Of a stretch of DNA of 64,000 bases, positions 41,647 to 50,741 are shown one piece after another (positions within the stretch are counted from its first letter, which is position 1; each line of letters opens with the position of its first letter). This DNA comes from Pseudomonas neuropathica. GTDB lineage: Bacteria > Pseudomonadota > Gammaproteobacteria > Pseudomonadales > Pseudomonadaceae. The translations under genes were made by a program, and so were the position numbers. Under the pieces are notes generated by a model. That model was not told where the DNA came from. It did no database searches and saw only the letters and a list, made by a program, of their open reading frames with translations. The DNA lies in assembly GCF_015461835.1 (NCBI RefSeq), contig NZ_JACOPX010000009.1, positions 1-64,000 on the forward strand, read 5' to 3'.

Positions 41647-41809
41647 GCTGTTTTGTAGTGCTCCTGAAATAGAACAGGCCCCGACACAAGTGCCGGGGCC
41701 CGTAATGGTCACATCCGTGTGACCGTTCGCATGAACTCTAAAGTTGCGGCAGACGTATTGCTCGGCCCGTCTGTCGCGCCTTCTCCCGGTCCAGGCGAGA
41801 AGTCATGCC

Positions 41810-42166
41810 TTACTCGGCTTTCAGGCCGTCAGCGGAGACCGCTTTGACGCCTTTGATTTTCTTGGTGATAGCGACAGCGGTCGCTTTCTGAGCATCAGTT
41901 ACCGCAACAGTCGACGACAGGGAAACCACACCTTTGTTGGTTTCTACTTTGATGTCGGTACCTGGAATGCCTTTTTCAGTGACCAGATCGCTTTTGACTT
42001 TGGTGGTGATCCAGGTGTCGGAAGTAGCTTCTTTCGCCTTGGTGACTTCACCGGCAGCCAGAGTCATTGGAGCCTGAGTAGCCTGGGCGGATTGTGCGAA
42101 TGCACCGGAAGCCATGGTCAGGGTCAGCGCGGTAGCAGCAGCGGCAGTGATAGCGAACTTCTTCAT
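41810..42166 (-). CDS. BON-domain periplasmic protein
   Basis: A 118-residue protein with a signal peptide (residues 1 to about 24, ending ASGAFAQ) and one BON domain (about residues 45-115; TWITTKVKSDLVTEK, GIPGTDIKVETNKGVVSLS, and KKIKGVKAV). BON proteins such as OsmY bind membrane lipids and help the cell withstand osmotic or envelope stress. A strong AGGAG is seven bases upstream. Promoter elements are not obvious in the 300-base gap to pilA. Confidence 0.88.
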   Translation of the reverse strand: MKKFAITAAAATALTLTMASGAFAQSAQATQAPMTLAAGEVTKAKEATSDTWITTKVKSDLVTEKGIPGTDIKVETNKGVVSLSSTVAVTDAQKATAVAITKKIKGVKAVSADGLKAE

Positions 42167-42411
42167 ACGAGTAACTCCTGTTTTTCTGGAAAGTCTGCTG
42201 GTTGTCTTGTCAGCAGGGTTACCAAGGTAGTTGCGAACGCTGTGCCAACTTTTTGAAAGACACAAAACACATATAAATCAATAAGTTACAGATATCTGAA
42301 AATTCCGGATTCATGCAAAATGCATGACTCGTGGAATATTCACATGCAAGTTGCGGTTTTTTGGAAAGTTCCTAAGGCGCTGAAATTATTGAAGCTTTTG
42401 TGAAGTGCCAG
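42167..42411. other. AT-rich gap between the BON gene and pilA
   Basis: About 250 bases, clearly more AT-rich than the neighbours (for example TTATTGAAGCTTTTG near 42390). It holds the upstream control region of the BON gene. No gene or repeat seen. Confidence 0.5.
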
Positions 42412-42442
42412 ACAATAAAAATGCCCCGCAGAGCGGAGCATT
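42412..42442 (-). terminator. pilA terminator
   Basis: AATGCTCCGC/GCGGGGCATT (one mismatch) forms a stem with a three-base loop, followed on the minus strand by TTTTTATT. It lies 20 bases after the pilA stop. Confidence 0.85.
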
Positions 42443-42461
42443 CTGGCCAGCACACGTCAGC

Positions 42462-42893
42462 TTATGTACCGGTGGCAGTGCAGCCTTTAGGCGAATAGTC
42501 CGGAGCAACGGTGGTACCACAAGTCCACACACCTGCGCCGGTCCCTGAGGAACGTGTCAGGGTGATGGTTTTGCTCAGCACCGGACCCGGAGCATTGAGC
42601 AATGTGCAAGTGATGGTCCCGGCACCGGTGGATGCCGTGCCGGAAGCGGCCAGTGTGCAGTTGGAAGTCGCAGCGGTGGCACTGCCCGCCACTAGGGTCA
42701 GGGTCGGATCAGTGCCTTGATTGATGGTGTCTTCAAACGGCACCTTCAGCGCACTGATTTCCGCCAGCCCCGCCGTCACCTTCGACCGTGCCTGATATTT
42801 GGAATATTGCGGCAACGCGATGGTCGCCAGAATCCCGATGATCGCCACCACGATCAGCAACTCGATCAGGGTAAAACCTTGTTGTTTTTTCAT
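42462..42893 (-). CDS. pilA: PilA, type IV major pilin
   Basis: A 143-residue prepilin. The leader MKKQQG is cleaved by PilD before Phe7, and Glu11 is the conserved E5 of the mature pilin in FTLIELLIVVAIIGILA. Four cysteines (79, 96, 125, 138) suggest two disulphides, with 125-138 as the C-terminal D-region loop. The ATG 42893 has GGAG six bases upstream. It is divergent from pilBCD. A sigma54 promoter lies upstream. Confidence 0.95.
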   Translation of the reverse strand: MKKQQGFTLIELLIVVAIIGILATIALPQYSKYQARSKVTAGLAEISALKVPFEDTINQGTDPTLTLVAGSATAATSNCTLAASGTASTGAGTITCTLLNAPGPVLSKTITLTRSSGTGAGVWTCGTTVAPDYSPKGCTATGT

Positions 42894-42941
42894 AGACACG
42901 CTCCATGCATGAGTCGAATTCTCATGATCTGCAAGGGACGG

Positions 42942-42957
42942 AGCATAGGCCATGCCA
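42942..42957 (-). promoter_or_regulatory. Sigma54 promoter of pilA
   Basis: On the minus strand TGGCATGGCCTATGCT fits the -24/-12 consensus (TGGCAcG-N4-TTGCW with two changes). The predicted start is about 38 bases before the pilA ATG. PilR, encoded at the right end of the window, is the known activator in the family. Confidence 0.75.
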
Positions 42958-43062
42958 ATGCCTGCAAAGCCCCGTTCATTAGGCGCAAAGCGCTTGCAAC
43001 GCCAATTCCTACAACCTGTAACCGCACTATCTGACACTTTTTGTCACCTGCACCCGCCGTGT

Positions 43063-43091
43063 TTGGCGCTGTCACTTGACTAGGCTATAAG
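43063..43091 (+). promoter_or_regulatory. Possible sigma70 promoter of pilBCD
   Basis: TTGGCG (43063-43068), 17-base spacer, TATAAG (43086-43091). It lies 29 bases before the pilB ATG, close to the expected distance for a short leader. Confidence 0.45.
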
Positions 43092-43119
43092 TCATGAACG
43101 GCAAGCGTGCGGAATCCCC

Positions 43120-44820
43120 ATGAATGACATCGCTCTGAGCGGTCTGGCCAAGCAATTGGTCCAGGCCGAACTGATCACGGAAAAAGGCGCCCAGCAAGCC
43201 TGGCAACAGGCCCAGCGCAATCGCCTGTCGCTGGTCAGCTATCTGGTGCAGAACAAACTGGTCAAGAGCTGGCAAGTGGCCGAGATTGCCAGCGAGCATT
43301 TCGGCATGGCGTTCCTTGATCTCAATTGCCTCGACAAGGAAACCCAACCCAAAGGCCTGGTCAGCGAAAAACTCGTGCGTCAGCATCACGCCCTGCCCTT
43401 GTGGCGGCGTGGCAACAAGCTGTTCGTGGGCATTTCCGACCCGAGCAATCATCAAGCGATCAACGACATTCAATTCAGCACCGGGCTGAGCACCGAAGCC
43501 ATTCTGGTCGAGGACGACAAACTTACCGATGCCATCGAAAAATTCTTCGACACCCACACCAGCGGTCTCGAGGACATGGCCGATGTCGATCTCGACGGGG
43601 TCGATGTCGAATCCGTCGACGACAGCAAGCAGGACGCCATCGGCGGCCTCGACGCCGACGATGCGCCGGTGGTGCGCTTCGTGCACAAGATGCTGCTCGA
43701 CGCGATCAAAAGCGGTTCTTCCGACTTGCACTTCGAGCCTTACGAAAAAAACTACCGGGTGCGGGTGCGCACCGACGGCATCCTGCGCGAGGTTGCCAAA
43801 CCGCCGATTCAACTGGCCGGGCGCATCGCCGCGCGCCTGAAAGTCATGGCCAGCCTGGATATTTCGGAACGGCGCAAACCTCAGGACGGGCGGATCAAGA
43901 TGCGCCTGTCAAAAAGCAAATCAATCGATTTCCGGGTCAACACCCTGCCGACCCTGTGGGGCGAAAAAGTGGTGATCCGGATTCTCGACCCGTCCAGCGC
44001 ACAGATCGGCATCGACGCCCTCGGCTATGAGCCCGAGCAAAAGGATCTGTACATGGCCGCTCTCAAGCAGCCACAGGGCATGATTCTGGTCACCGGGCCC
44101 ACGGGGTCGGGGAAAACCGTGTCGCTGTACACCGGCCTGAACATCCTCAACACCGTCGACATCAACATATCCACCGCCGAAGACCCGGTGGAGATCAATA
44201 TGGAAGGCATCAACCAGGTCAACGTCAATCCCAAACAAGGGCTCGACTTTGCCCAGGCATTGCGCTCGTTTCTGCGTCAGGACCCGGACGTGATCATGGT
44301 CGGTGAAATCCGCGACCTGGAAACCGCCGAGATCGCCATCAAAGCCGCGCAGACCGGTCACCTGGTGCTCTCGACCCTGCACACCAACAGCGCTGCGGAA
44401 ACCCTGACGCGCCTGCACAACATGGGCATTCCCGGTTTCAACATCGCCACCTCGGTCAGCCTGATCATCGCCCAGCGCCTGGCGCGCAAACTGTGCAGCC
44501 ACTGCAAGAAAGCCATCGAGATCCCGCGCGAAACCTTGCTCAAGGAAGGCTTCCCCGAGGAACGCATCGGCCATTTCACGATCTACGAGCCGGTCGGTTG
44601 TGATCACTGCAACGGCGGTTACAAAGGACGCGTGGGGATTTATGAAGTGGTGAAAAACACACCGGAGCTGCAACACTTGATCATGGCCGAAGGCAACTCG
44701 CTGGAAATCGACCTGCAGATGCGCCGCGACGGCTTCGACGACCTGCGCACCTCCGGGCTGCACAAGGCCATGCAAGGCATCACCAGCCTTGAAGAAATCA
44801 ACCGGGTCACCAAGGACTGA
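43120..44820 (+). CDS. pilB: PilB, type IV pilus assembly ATPase
   Basis: A 566-residue hexameric secretion ATPase that powers pilus extension. The N-terminal T2SSE/GspE N domain precedes the ATPase core: Walker A GPTGSGKT near residues 325-332, the Asp box, and Walker B VGEIRDLETAEIAI. A tetracysteine zinc site is seen in the C-terminal half (CSHCKK and CDHCNGG). It forms the extension motor opposite to PilT, which is not in this window. The gene leads a pilBCD-coaE-yacG operon. Confidence 0.96.
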   Translation: MNDIALSGLAKQLVQAELITEKGAQQAWQQAQRNRLSLVSYLVQNKLVKSWQVAEIASEHFGMAFLDLNCLDKETQPKGLVSEKLVRQHHALPLWRRGNKLFVGISDPSNHQAINDIQFSTGLSTEAILVEDDKLTDAIEKFFDTHTSGLEDMADVDLDGVDVESVDDSKQDAIGGLDADDAPVVRFVHKMLLDAIKSGSSDLHFEPYEKNYRVRVRTDGILREVAKPPIQLAGRIAARLKVMASLDISERRKPQDGRIKMRLSKSKSIDFRVNTLPTLWGEKVVIRILDPSSAQIGIDALGYEPEQKDLYMAALKQPQGMILVTGPTGSGKTVSLYTGLNILNTVDINISTAEDPVEINMEGINQVNVNPKQGLDFAQALRSFLRQDPDVIMVGEIRDLETAEIAIKAAQTGHLVLSTLHTNSAAETLTRLHNMGIPGFNIATSVSLIIAQRLARKLCSHCKKAIEIPRETLLKEGFPEERIGHFTIYEPVGCDHCNGGYKGRVGIYEVVKNTPELQHLIMAEGNSLEIDLQMRRDGFDDLRTSGLHKAMQGITSLEEINRVTKD

Positions 44821-44822
44821 AC

Positions 44823-46040
44823 ATGGCGGTCAAGGCAGCAAAAATCAGTATTTATGCCTGGGAAGGCACCGACAGAAAAGGCAGCAAAGTCACCGGTGAA
44901 CTGAGCGGCCAGAACCCGGCGCTGATCAAGGCACAACTGCGCAAACAGGGGATCAATCCCGGCAAGGTGCGCAAGAAATCCGCGTCATTGCTGAGCTTTG
45001 GCAAACGCATCAAGGCCCGGGACATTGCCCTGTTCACCCGGCAGATGGCGACCATGATGAAAGCCGGCGTCCCGCTGTTGCAGTCGTTCGACATTATTGG
45101 CGAAGGCTTTGATAACCCGGCCATGCGCAAACTGGTGGACGACGTGAAACAGGAGGTCGCGGCCGGTAACAGCTTCGCCGCAGCCCTGCGCAAGAAACCG
45201 CAGTATTTCGACGAGTTGTATTGCAACCTGGTCGATGCCGGCGAACAGTCCGGCGCCCTCGACACCCTGCTCGAACGCGTCGCGACCTATAAGGAAAAAA
45301 GCGAAAGCCTCAAAGCCAAGATCAAGAAAGCCATGACCTATCCCACCGCCGTGGTGCTGGTCGCGGCTGTTGTCACCGGGATTCTGCTGGTCAAAGTAGT
45401 GCCACAATTTCAGTCAGTGTTTTCCGGTTTCGGTGCCGAACTGCCGGCGTTCACCCTGATGGTGATCAGCCTGTCGGAATTCATGCAGCAATGGTGGTGG
45501 GCGATTCTCGCTGCACTGGTCGCAGCGATTTTCGGCACCCGCCACGCGCTAAAAACATCCCAGGCCTTGCGCGATCGCAAAGACACCTGGCTGCTGAAAC
45601 TGCCACTGGTGGGAACACTGATGTACAAGTCCGCCGTGGCGCGATTCGCTCGAACCTTGTCCACCACATTTGCCGCCGGTGTGCCGCTGGTGGAAGCCCT
45701 CGACTCAGTGGCCGGCGCCACCGGCAACGTGGTCTTCAAGCGAGCCGTGCTGCGCATTCGCCAGGACGTGTCCACCGGTATGCAGCTGAATTTCTCGATG
45801 CGCAGCACCGGGGTCTTTCCCAGCATGGCCGTGCAAATGACCGCGATTGGCGAAGAGTCCGGCGCCCTGGATGACATGCTCGACAAGGTAGCGGGCTTTT
45901 ACGAGGAAGAAGTGGATAACATGGTCGACAACCTCACCAGCCTCATGGAGCCGTTCATCATGGTCGTGCTGGGGGTGATCGTCGGCGGGCTGGTGGTGGC
46001 CATGTACCTGCCGATCTTCCAACTCGGCTCAGCGATCTGA
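44823..46040 (+). CDS. pilC: PilC, type IV pilus inner-membrane platform protein
   Basis: A 405-residue platform protein of the GspF/PilC family, which connects the pilus to its motor ATPases. Two T2SSF domains are visible (about residues 70-190 and 270-395; the repeated FTRQMATMMKAGVPLLQS and FARTLSTTFAAGVPLVEA segments) with membrane helices near 175-195, 220-240 and 378-400. It starts two bases after pilB. Length is normal. Confidence 0.96.
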   Translation: MAVKAAKISIYAWEGTDRKGSKVTGELSGQNPALIKAQLRKQGINPGKVRKKSASLLSFGKRIKARDIALFTRQMATMMKAGVPLLQSFDIIGEGFDNPAMRKLVDDVKQEVAAGNSFAAALRKKPQYFDELYCNLVDAGEQSGALDTLLERVATYKEKSESLKAKIKKAMTYPTAVVLVAAVVTGILLVKVVPQFQSVFSGFGAELPAFTLMVISLSEFMQQWWWAILAALVAAIFGTRHALKTSQALRDRKDTWLLKLPLVGTLMYKSAVARFARTLSTTFAAGVPLVEALDSVAGATGNVVFKRAVLRIRQDVSTGMQLNFSMRSTGVFPSMAVQMTAIGEESGALDDMLDKVAGFYEEEVDNMVDNLTSLMEPFIMVVLGVIVGGLVVAMYLPIFQLGSAI

Positions 46041-46041
46041 C

Positions 46042-46914
46042 ATGCCTATCGACGAACTGTTTGCCGTGTATCCGTTAGCGTTTGTCGGCACCGCCCTGCT
46101 GCTGGGTCTGGTGATTGGCAGCTTCCTCAATGTGCTGATCTGGCGCCTGCCAAAAATGCTCGAACGCGACTGGCGCCAACAGGCACACGATGTGCTCGGT
46201 TTGCCCGGCGAGGCCTCGCAACCCATCTACAACCTGATGCTGCCGCACTCCGAATGCCCGCATTGCGCCCACCGGATTCGCCCGTGGGAGAACGTTCCCC
46301 TGCTCAGTTATCTATGGCTGCGCGGGCGCTGTTCAGCGTGCTCCGCTCCGATCAGCAAACGTTATCCGTTGACCGAGCTGGCCTGTGGGCTGCTTTCGGC
46401 CTTCATCGCCTGGCACTTGGGCTTCGGTTGGCCGGCGTGCCTGCTGATCGTCCTCACCTGGGGTCTGCTGGCGATGAGTCTGATCGACACCGAGCATCAA
46501 CTATTGCCCGATGTGCTGGTGCTGCCGTTACTGTGGCTGGGGTTGATCGTCAACAGTTTCGGCCTGTTCGTGACCTTGCACGATGCGTTGTGGGGGGCGG
46601 TGGCCGGTTATCTGGCGCTGTGGTCAGTGTTCTGGCTGTTCAAGCTGCTGACCGGCAAGGACGGCATCGGTCATGGTGATTTCAAGCTGTTGGCGCTGCT
46701 GGGGGCATGGGGCGGCTGGCAGATTCTGCCGCTGACGATTCTGTTGTCATCACTGGTCGGCGCCATTATCGGGGTGATTTTGTTGCGCCTGCGGGAGCAG
46801 AAAACCTCGACGCCAATCCCCTTCGGCCCTTATCTGGCAATTGCCGGCTGGATTGCCTTGCTCTGGGGTGGTCAAATAACCGCCTTCTATTGGCAGTTTG
46901 TCGGTTTGAAATGA
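46042..46914 (+). CDS. pilD: PilD, prepilin peptidase and N-methyltransferase
   Basis: A 290-residue membrane aspartyl protease that cleaves prepilins (such as PilA here) and methylates the new N-terminus. The zinc-binding cysteines are C72, C75, C97 and C100, and the catalytic aspartates are D149 (SLIDTEHQ) and D213 in GHGDFKLLA, as in P. aeruginosa PilD. About eight membrane helices are predicted. It also serves type II secretion in this genus. The start follows pilC by one base and the stop overlaps coaE. Confidence 0.97.
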   Translation: MPIDELFAVYPLAFVGTALLLGLVIGSFLNVLIWRLPKMLERDWRQQAHDVLGLPGEASQPIYNLMLPHSECPHCAHRIRPWENVPLLSYLWLRGRCSACSAPISKRYPLTELACGLLSAFIAWHLGFGWPACLLIVLTWGLLAMSLIDTEHQLLPDVLVLPLLWLGLIVNSFGLFVTLHDALWGAVAGYLALWSVFWLFKLLTGKDGIGHGDFKLLALLGAWGGWQILPLTILLSSLVGAIIGVILLRLREQKTSTPIPFGPYLAIAGWIALLWGGQITAFYWQFVGLK

Positions 46915-47534
46915 ATACCCCTGTGGAAAAACCCTGGATTCTCGGCCTCACTGGCGGCATCGGCAGCGGCAAAAGCGCAGCGGCTCAGCACTTCATTGAT
47001 CTGGGTGTCCACGTGGTGGATGCCGATCACGCGGCACGCTGGGTGGTTGAGCCGGGGCGTCCGGCGCTGGCGCAGATTGCCGAACACTTCGGCCCCGGTG
47101 TGCTGCAGGCCGATGGCACGCTGGACCGCGCCGCCCTGCGTAAACTGATCTTTGAAGTGCCGGAGCAACGCCGTTGGCTCGAAGCCCTGCTGCATCCGTT
47201 GATCGCCGAGGAAATCGCTCATCACCTGGCGCAGGCAAAATCGCCTTACGCGATTCTGGTGTCGCCGCTGCTGATCGAATCCGGGCAATACGCGATGACC
47301 CAGCGCATTCTGGTGATCGACGCTCCGCAACAATTGCAGATCGAACGCACCTTGCAGCGAGACCAGACCAGCGAAGCGCAGGTTCAGGCGATCCTCAAGG
47401 CTCAGTCGAGCCGCGAAGAGCGAGTGAGCCGCGCCGACGACGTAGTGGTCAACGACCGCGACCTCGCCTGGCTGCACAGCGAGGTCGAGCGTCTGCATCA
47501 CTTTTACCTGACTTTATCCGGAGGCCAAGCATGA
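46911..47534 (+). CDS. coaE: CoaE, dephospho-CoA kinase
   Basis: A 207-residue kinase that phosphorylates dephospho-CoA at the ribose 3' hydroxyl, the last step of CoA synthesis. The P-loop is [11 protein letters not shown] near residues 12-22, followed by DADHAAR and the lid segment with R residues ([12 protein letters not shown]). The ATG overlaps the pilD stop as ATGA. Together with panBCD in the window, several CoA pathway genes are present but at separate loci. Confidence 0.96.
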   Translation: MNTPVEKPWILGLTGGIGSGKSAAAQHFIDLGVHVVDADHAARWVVEPGRPALAQIAEHFGPGVLQADGTLDRAALRKLIFEVPEQRRWLEALLHPLIAEEIAHHLAQAKSPYAILVSPLLIESGQYAMTQRILVIDAPQQLQIERTLQRDQTSEAQVQAILKAQSSREERVSRADDVVVNDRDLAWLHSEVERLHHFYLTLSGGQA

Positions 47535-47731
47535 GCCAGATCCCCACCGTTGAATGCCCGACCTGCGGCGCCCCCGTGGAATTCATCCCCGAAAACAAGT
47601 TTCGGCCGTTCTGCTCTGATCGCTGCAAGCTGATCGACCTCGGCGCCTGGGCGTCGGAAGAACACAAGATTCCGGTCGCACCGGATGCCGAGGACGAACT
47701 GTTTTCCGGCGACTTCGATCCGCGTCACTGA
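47531..47731 (+). CDS. yacG: YacG, zinc-binding DNA gyrase inhibitor
   Basis: A 66-residue zinc protein with four ligands C9, C12, C28 and C32 (CPTCG and CSDRC). In E. coli YacG binds GyrB and inhibits gyrase. The acidic C-terminus ([21 protein letters not shown], in parts) is family-typical. It overlaps the coaE stop by four bases and ends the pil-coaE-yacG operon. Confidence 0.95.
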   Translation: MSQIPTVECPTCGAPVEFIPENKFRPFCSDRCKLIDLGAWASEEHKIPVAPDAEDELFSGDFDPRH

Positions 47732-47737
47732 TCTCGA

Positions 47738-47953
47738 TCAGGGCCGCATAAAGCCGTAGTCCTGATCGTCGTCGAGGTTTTCCGCCAGAAAGCGCAACTC
47801 GTCGGCCAGGTCTTCGGCGTTGCGCACGGCCTTGCTCTGCTGCACCACCGCACTGAGCAAGGCGCGCAAACTCAACCCCGGGTCAAAACCCACTTCCTGC
47901 GCCATCTCCAGACTCTGCCGGGTTTCCTGCCTGGCCCACTCGTAAACACTCAT
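47738..47953 (-). CDS. Conserved 71-residue protein of unknown function
   Basis: A small soluble protein, MSVYEWARQETRQSLEMAQ at the start, probably helical, ending with an acidic tail (ENLDDDQDYGFMRP). I do not recognise a domain. AGGAG lies seven bases upstream of the ATG. Conserved position near pilD-coaE-yacG in pseudomonads makes it real. It lies 65 bases after the CbiM-like gene on the same strand and may belong with it. Confidence 0.7.
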   Translation of the reverse strand: MSVYEWARQETRQSLEMAQEVGFDPGLSLRALLSAVVQQSKAVRNAEDLADELRFLAENLDDDQDYGFMRP

Positions 47954-48018
47954 GCCGATGCTCCTGAAGGGATTTGCGCGAGCATGAAATTTCCCGCGCG
48001 CAGCGGGTTTGATGTGGA

Positions 48019-48708
48019 TCAAGACTTCGGATCGTCGTCCTTCCACGGCGCCGAAAGGTAGCGTGTGCGGTTGAAGGTCTCCAGCCATTCCGGGCTGAAT
48101 ACCACCAGGGCACTGACGATCATGCCGTTGATGAACGCCTCGGGGAAAATGATCAGCCACACGTAACCGATGAAGTCTTCCAGCCATTCCGGCATGGCGA
48201 AGAGGCCGTCGTACCACAGCAGCGTCAGGCTCAGGATCAGGCACAACAGGGCTGACAGCGCGGCGGCAAAGAAGCCGGAACAGAAGATGTACACGAACGG
48301 ATTGCGTGGCTGAGCACGCTCGACGAGGATCGCCACACACTCGGTGACCAGCACCGGCAGCAAAATGAACAAGGCGCCATTGACCCCCATCGCTGCGAGA
48401 TCCTGACGCCCGAGCAGCACCAGGCCGATCTGCGCCACCAGCCCGCCAACGATCGCCAGCGGCCAGTCCAGCAACAGGGTTACCGCCGTCATGCCGAGGA
48501 AGTGATACGACACGCCCGTGTCGAAATCCCTGCGCATCAACCACAAGAGAAACAACGCAAACACGGTGCCGAACAGCAGATGCTGACGCCGGCTGTCGCT
48601 GAACAACTCGACCCACGGCGCACGCGCGATCGCCCAGAGCAAAACCGGCAGATAAATCAGCCAGCCCAGCAACAGACTTTCAGTCGCCAGCACCTCGACG
48701 CCGATCAT
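48019..48708 (-). CDS. CbiM-like membrane protein, energy-coupling factor permease family
   Basis: A 229-residue polytopic membrane protein (about six to seven helices) resembling the CbiM/NikM substrate-binding S components of energy-coupling factor transporters. The N-terminal Met-His-type metal motif of true CobM/NikM proteins is missing; it starts MIGVEVLATESLLLGW. No CbiN, CbiQ or CbiO genes are nearby. A nickel or cobalt role is therefore doubtful. Its start overlaps the upstream gene by four bases. Confidence 0.65.
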   Translation of the reverse strand: MIGVEVLATESLLLGWLIYLPVLLWAIARAPWVELFSDSRRQHLLFGTVFALFLLWLMRRDFDTGVSYHFLGMTAVTLLLDWPLAIVGGLVAQIGLVLLGRQDLAAMGVNGALFILLPVLVTECVAILVERAQPRNPFVYIFCSGFFAAALSALLCLILSLTLLWYDGLFAMPEWLEDFIGYVWLIIFPEAFINGMIVSALVVFSPEWLETFNRTRYLSAPWKDDDPKS

Positions 48709-49172
48709 GGACGCGCCTTCTCCAGTGCCTCGCGCAGGTCACCCGCGTTGGCGTACTCACGTTGCGAGAGCAATCGACCGTCCTTGAGTTGCAACCACAA
48801 TACCTGGCCTTCCGCGCCGGGATAGCGCGACGCAACCCGTCCTTCTCGATCCAGCATGACCCGATAGTGGTAGTCGCGCATCGCCGGTACGGCAAACATT
48901 TTGGCAATCAGCGCCGGCATGCGCTGGATGTCGGCAACGAACACTGCGTGACGGGCCTCCAGATAGCCCTTGGGTTGGTCCTTCAACGCTTCCTTGATCA
49001 GCTTGGCGCCGTCCATATCCCGTGCCACCAGCAGCGAGGTGGTGCTGTTATCGAGGGTGAAGGGTTGCTCGTACTGATCGAGCAACGTCCAGGGAGCCAG
49101 ACGCTCACCGGTTTCGAGCGCATGGGCACACAGCGGAAAAACAGCAAACAGCAGCAGCCAGCGAAATTTCAC
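48705..49172 (-). CDS. Secreted thioredoxin-fold-like protein of unknown function
   Basis: A 155-residue protein with a signal peptide (residues 1-18, cleavage after AHA). The rest looks like a thioredoxin-related fold (GERLAPWTLLDQYEQPFTL, VADIQRMPALIAKM, and VMLDREGRVASRYPG) but has no CXXC redox pair. Homologues are often annotated as FAD/FMN-containing dehydrogenases, which the sequence does not support. It is coupled to the CbiM-like gene by an ATGA overlap. Confidence 0.65.
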   Translation of the reverse strand: MKFRWLLLFAVFPLCAHALETGERLAPWTLLDQYEQPFTLDNSTTSLLVARDMDGAKLIKEALKDQPKGYLEARHAVFVADIQRMPALIAKMFAVPAMRDYHYRVMLDREGRVASRYPGAEGQVLWLQLKDGRLLSQREYANAGDLREALEKARP

Positions 49173-49302
49173 GATGAGTCCTCACGGTTTGGCGCAAATA
49201 ATCGATTTCCATGAGTCTACACCGCCCTTCTCCACTGCCCACTGATGCACTTTGCCGCGGAACGCTTTCAGCTTGTCGCATTTGAACGCTAAGCTTGGGC
49301 TT

Positions 49303-49929
49303 ATGGATGACTCAGATTATTTACGCCTGCTGACCATCGCGGCCGAGCAGGCCAACGCCTTTCTGTCCAATGCCCGCAAATGGGAGCGTGAGCGTTGGGT
49401 CTGCCAGCGCCTGCTGCAAGGCCTGAACATTCCCTACCGCGCCGACGAATTCGCGCCGGCCGGCGAACCGCCGGACGTGCTGTTTCGCGATGCCAATTTC
49501 GAGGTGTTCTTCGTGCTCGACGAGGGCCGTCGGCTTAACGACGAATGGCGCGATGAATTGCAGCGACGACGTAGCGCCTTTTCCCTCAGCCAACTGGTGC
49601 GCCGCGAAGCCAAGCCGAAACGGATCCCGGCCAATGAATTCCTGCTGCGACTGGCGCCGACCCTGCGCAAAAAAGCACACAACTACAAAGAACGCGGCAT
49701 GGATCTCGGCGAACTGGACATCATCGCCTTCGCCAGCCTCAAACGAGAAGTACTGGATTTGAACAGCCATTTCCCCCCGCCCACCGAATACCTGCGTCAG
49801 GGCTGGCGCTCGCTGTCGCTCGTCGGCCCGACCTTCGCCCGCGTGCTGTTCGCCCACCCGGACGCGCCGGATTTTCTGCGCAGCAACCTCGGTCGCAGCA
49901 TCGTTTTTGATGTGGGAATCAGCCTGTGA
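49303..49929 (+). CDS. DUF1780 protein
   Basis: A 208-residue soluble protein of the DUF1780 family. The first half has a helical part (YLRLLTIAAEQANAFLSNA) and the conserved core PPDVLFRDANFEVFFVLDEGR; a basic region (RREAKPKRIPANE) follows. Structural genomics links the family to the restriction endonuclease-like (PD-D/ExK) fold, so nucleic acid binding is possible. The function is unknown. The ATG at 49303 matches the family start; its ribosome-binding site is weak. Confidence 0.8.
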   Translation: MDDSDYLRLLTIAAEQANAFLSNARKWERERWVCQRLLQGLNIPYRADEFAPAGEPPDVLFRDANFEVFFVLDEGRRLNDEWRDELQRRRSAFSLSQLVRREAKPKRIPANEFLLRLAPTLRKKAHNYKERGMDLGELDIIAFASLKREVLDLNSHFPPPTEYLRQGWRSLSLVGPTFARVLFAHPDAPDFLRSNLGRSIVFDVGISL

Positions 49930-50453
49930 CCCCCCTTCAGCAATTGATCGCCGATGTACCGCAGACTGGATGTGTGCGCTGGATTGGCGTGCGCCCCGAG
50001 TCGCGCGGGCCGATGATCGAACTCGATGCCGTGGAGGCGCGGCTGGAAGCAGGACTGACCGGCGATCATGCCCGTCCCGGTGTGCGTAACGCGCGGCAGG
50101 TGACCCTGATCCAGTGGGAACATCTGGCGGTGATCAGCGCATTGATGGGGCGCCCTGATGATCAACCGGTCAGGCCTGAAGATCTGCGGCGCAATCTGGT
50201 TATCAGCGGTATCAATTTGTTTAGTCTCAAGGGTCGGCGCTTTCGCATCGGTCAGGCAATATTCGAAACCACGGGCTGGTGTCAGCCCTGCGCACGCCTG
50301 CAGCACAACCTCGGCCCGGGCACCTTTCAAGCGGTGCGCGGCCATGGCGGAATTACCGCGCGGGTGTTACAAAGCGGGATCATTCGCCTCGAAGACCGGG
50401 TGAGCGTCGAACCGGTTCCGGACAGCGGCTATGCTGCGTTCAACCCCGGATAA
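49926..50453 (+). CDS. MOSC-domain protein
   Basis: A 175-residue MOSC domain, the fold that carries sulphur or molybdenum cofactor chemistry in moco sulphurases and YiiM-type reductases. Characteristic features are the RPGVRNARQVTLIQWEHL region, and the Cys in CQPCARLQ near residue 120 that could bear the active thiol. The GTG start overlaps the DUF1780 stop (GTGA), so the two are coupled. Substrate unknown. Confidence 0.85.
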   Translation: MTPLQQLIADVPQTGCVRWIGVRPESRGPMIELDAVEARLEAGLTGDHARPGVRNARQVTLIQWEHLAVISALMGRPDDQPVRPEDLRRNLVISGINLFSLKGRRFRIGQAIFETTGWCQPCARLQHNLGPGTFQAVRGHGGITARVLQSGIIRLEDRVSVEPVPDSGYAAFNPG

Positions 50454-50504
50454 AAACCGCTGTAGCTTCTGCCCATTCAGCAACGTCTACCTGACGAGGC
50501 AAAT

Positions 50505-50678
50505 ATGACCAGCCGCCTGAACCCCGAAGACCAGAAACATGTCGAAGAGTACCTGCAACTGTCCCAACATCGAGTCGAGCGCCGGCCTTTCCGGCCGTGG
50601 ATGCTCCTCGTGCTGGTGCTGGCAGTGACCATTGGTCTGGGCCTGTTGAGCCGATTTATCAGTTACCTGACGCTATGA
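50505..50678 (+). CDS. DUF3094 small membrane protein
   Basis: A 57-residue protein, MTSRLNPEDQKHVEEYLQ at the start, with an N-terminal soluble helix and one membrane helix (about residues 34-52). Members of DUF3094 are confined mostly to pseudomonads and relatives, with no known role. A GAGG sequence is eight bases upstream. It precedes ndh by 63 bases and may share its transcript. Confidence 0.82.
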   Translation: MTSRLNPEDQKHVEEYLQLSQHRVERRPFRPWMLLVLVLAVTIGLGLLSRFISYLTL

Positions 50679-50741
50679 GCAGCTTAGCGCTCGCTTGGGT
50701 AACCGCACCGATTTCCTTTAAAAACCTTGCGAGTTATCCCT

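Noticed and set aside
41677..41700. GGCCCCG/CGGGGCC hairpin as terminator of the BON gene
   Set aside because: There is no T-run on either strand and it is over 100 bases from the gene end; could be structural but not called.
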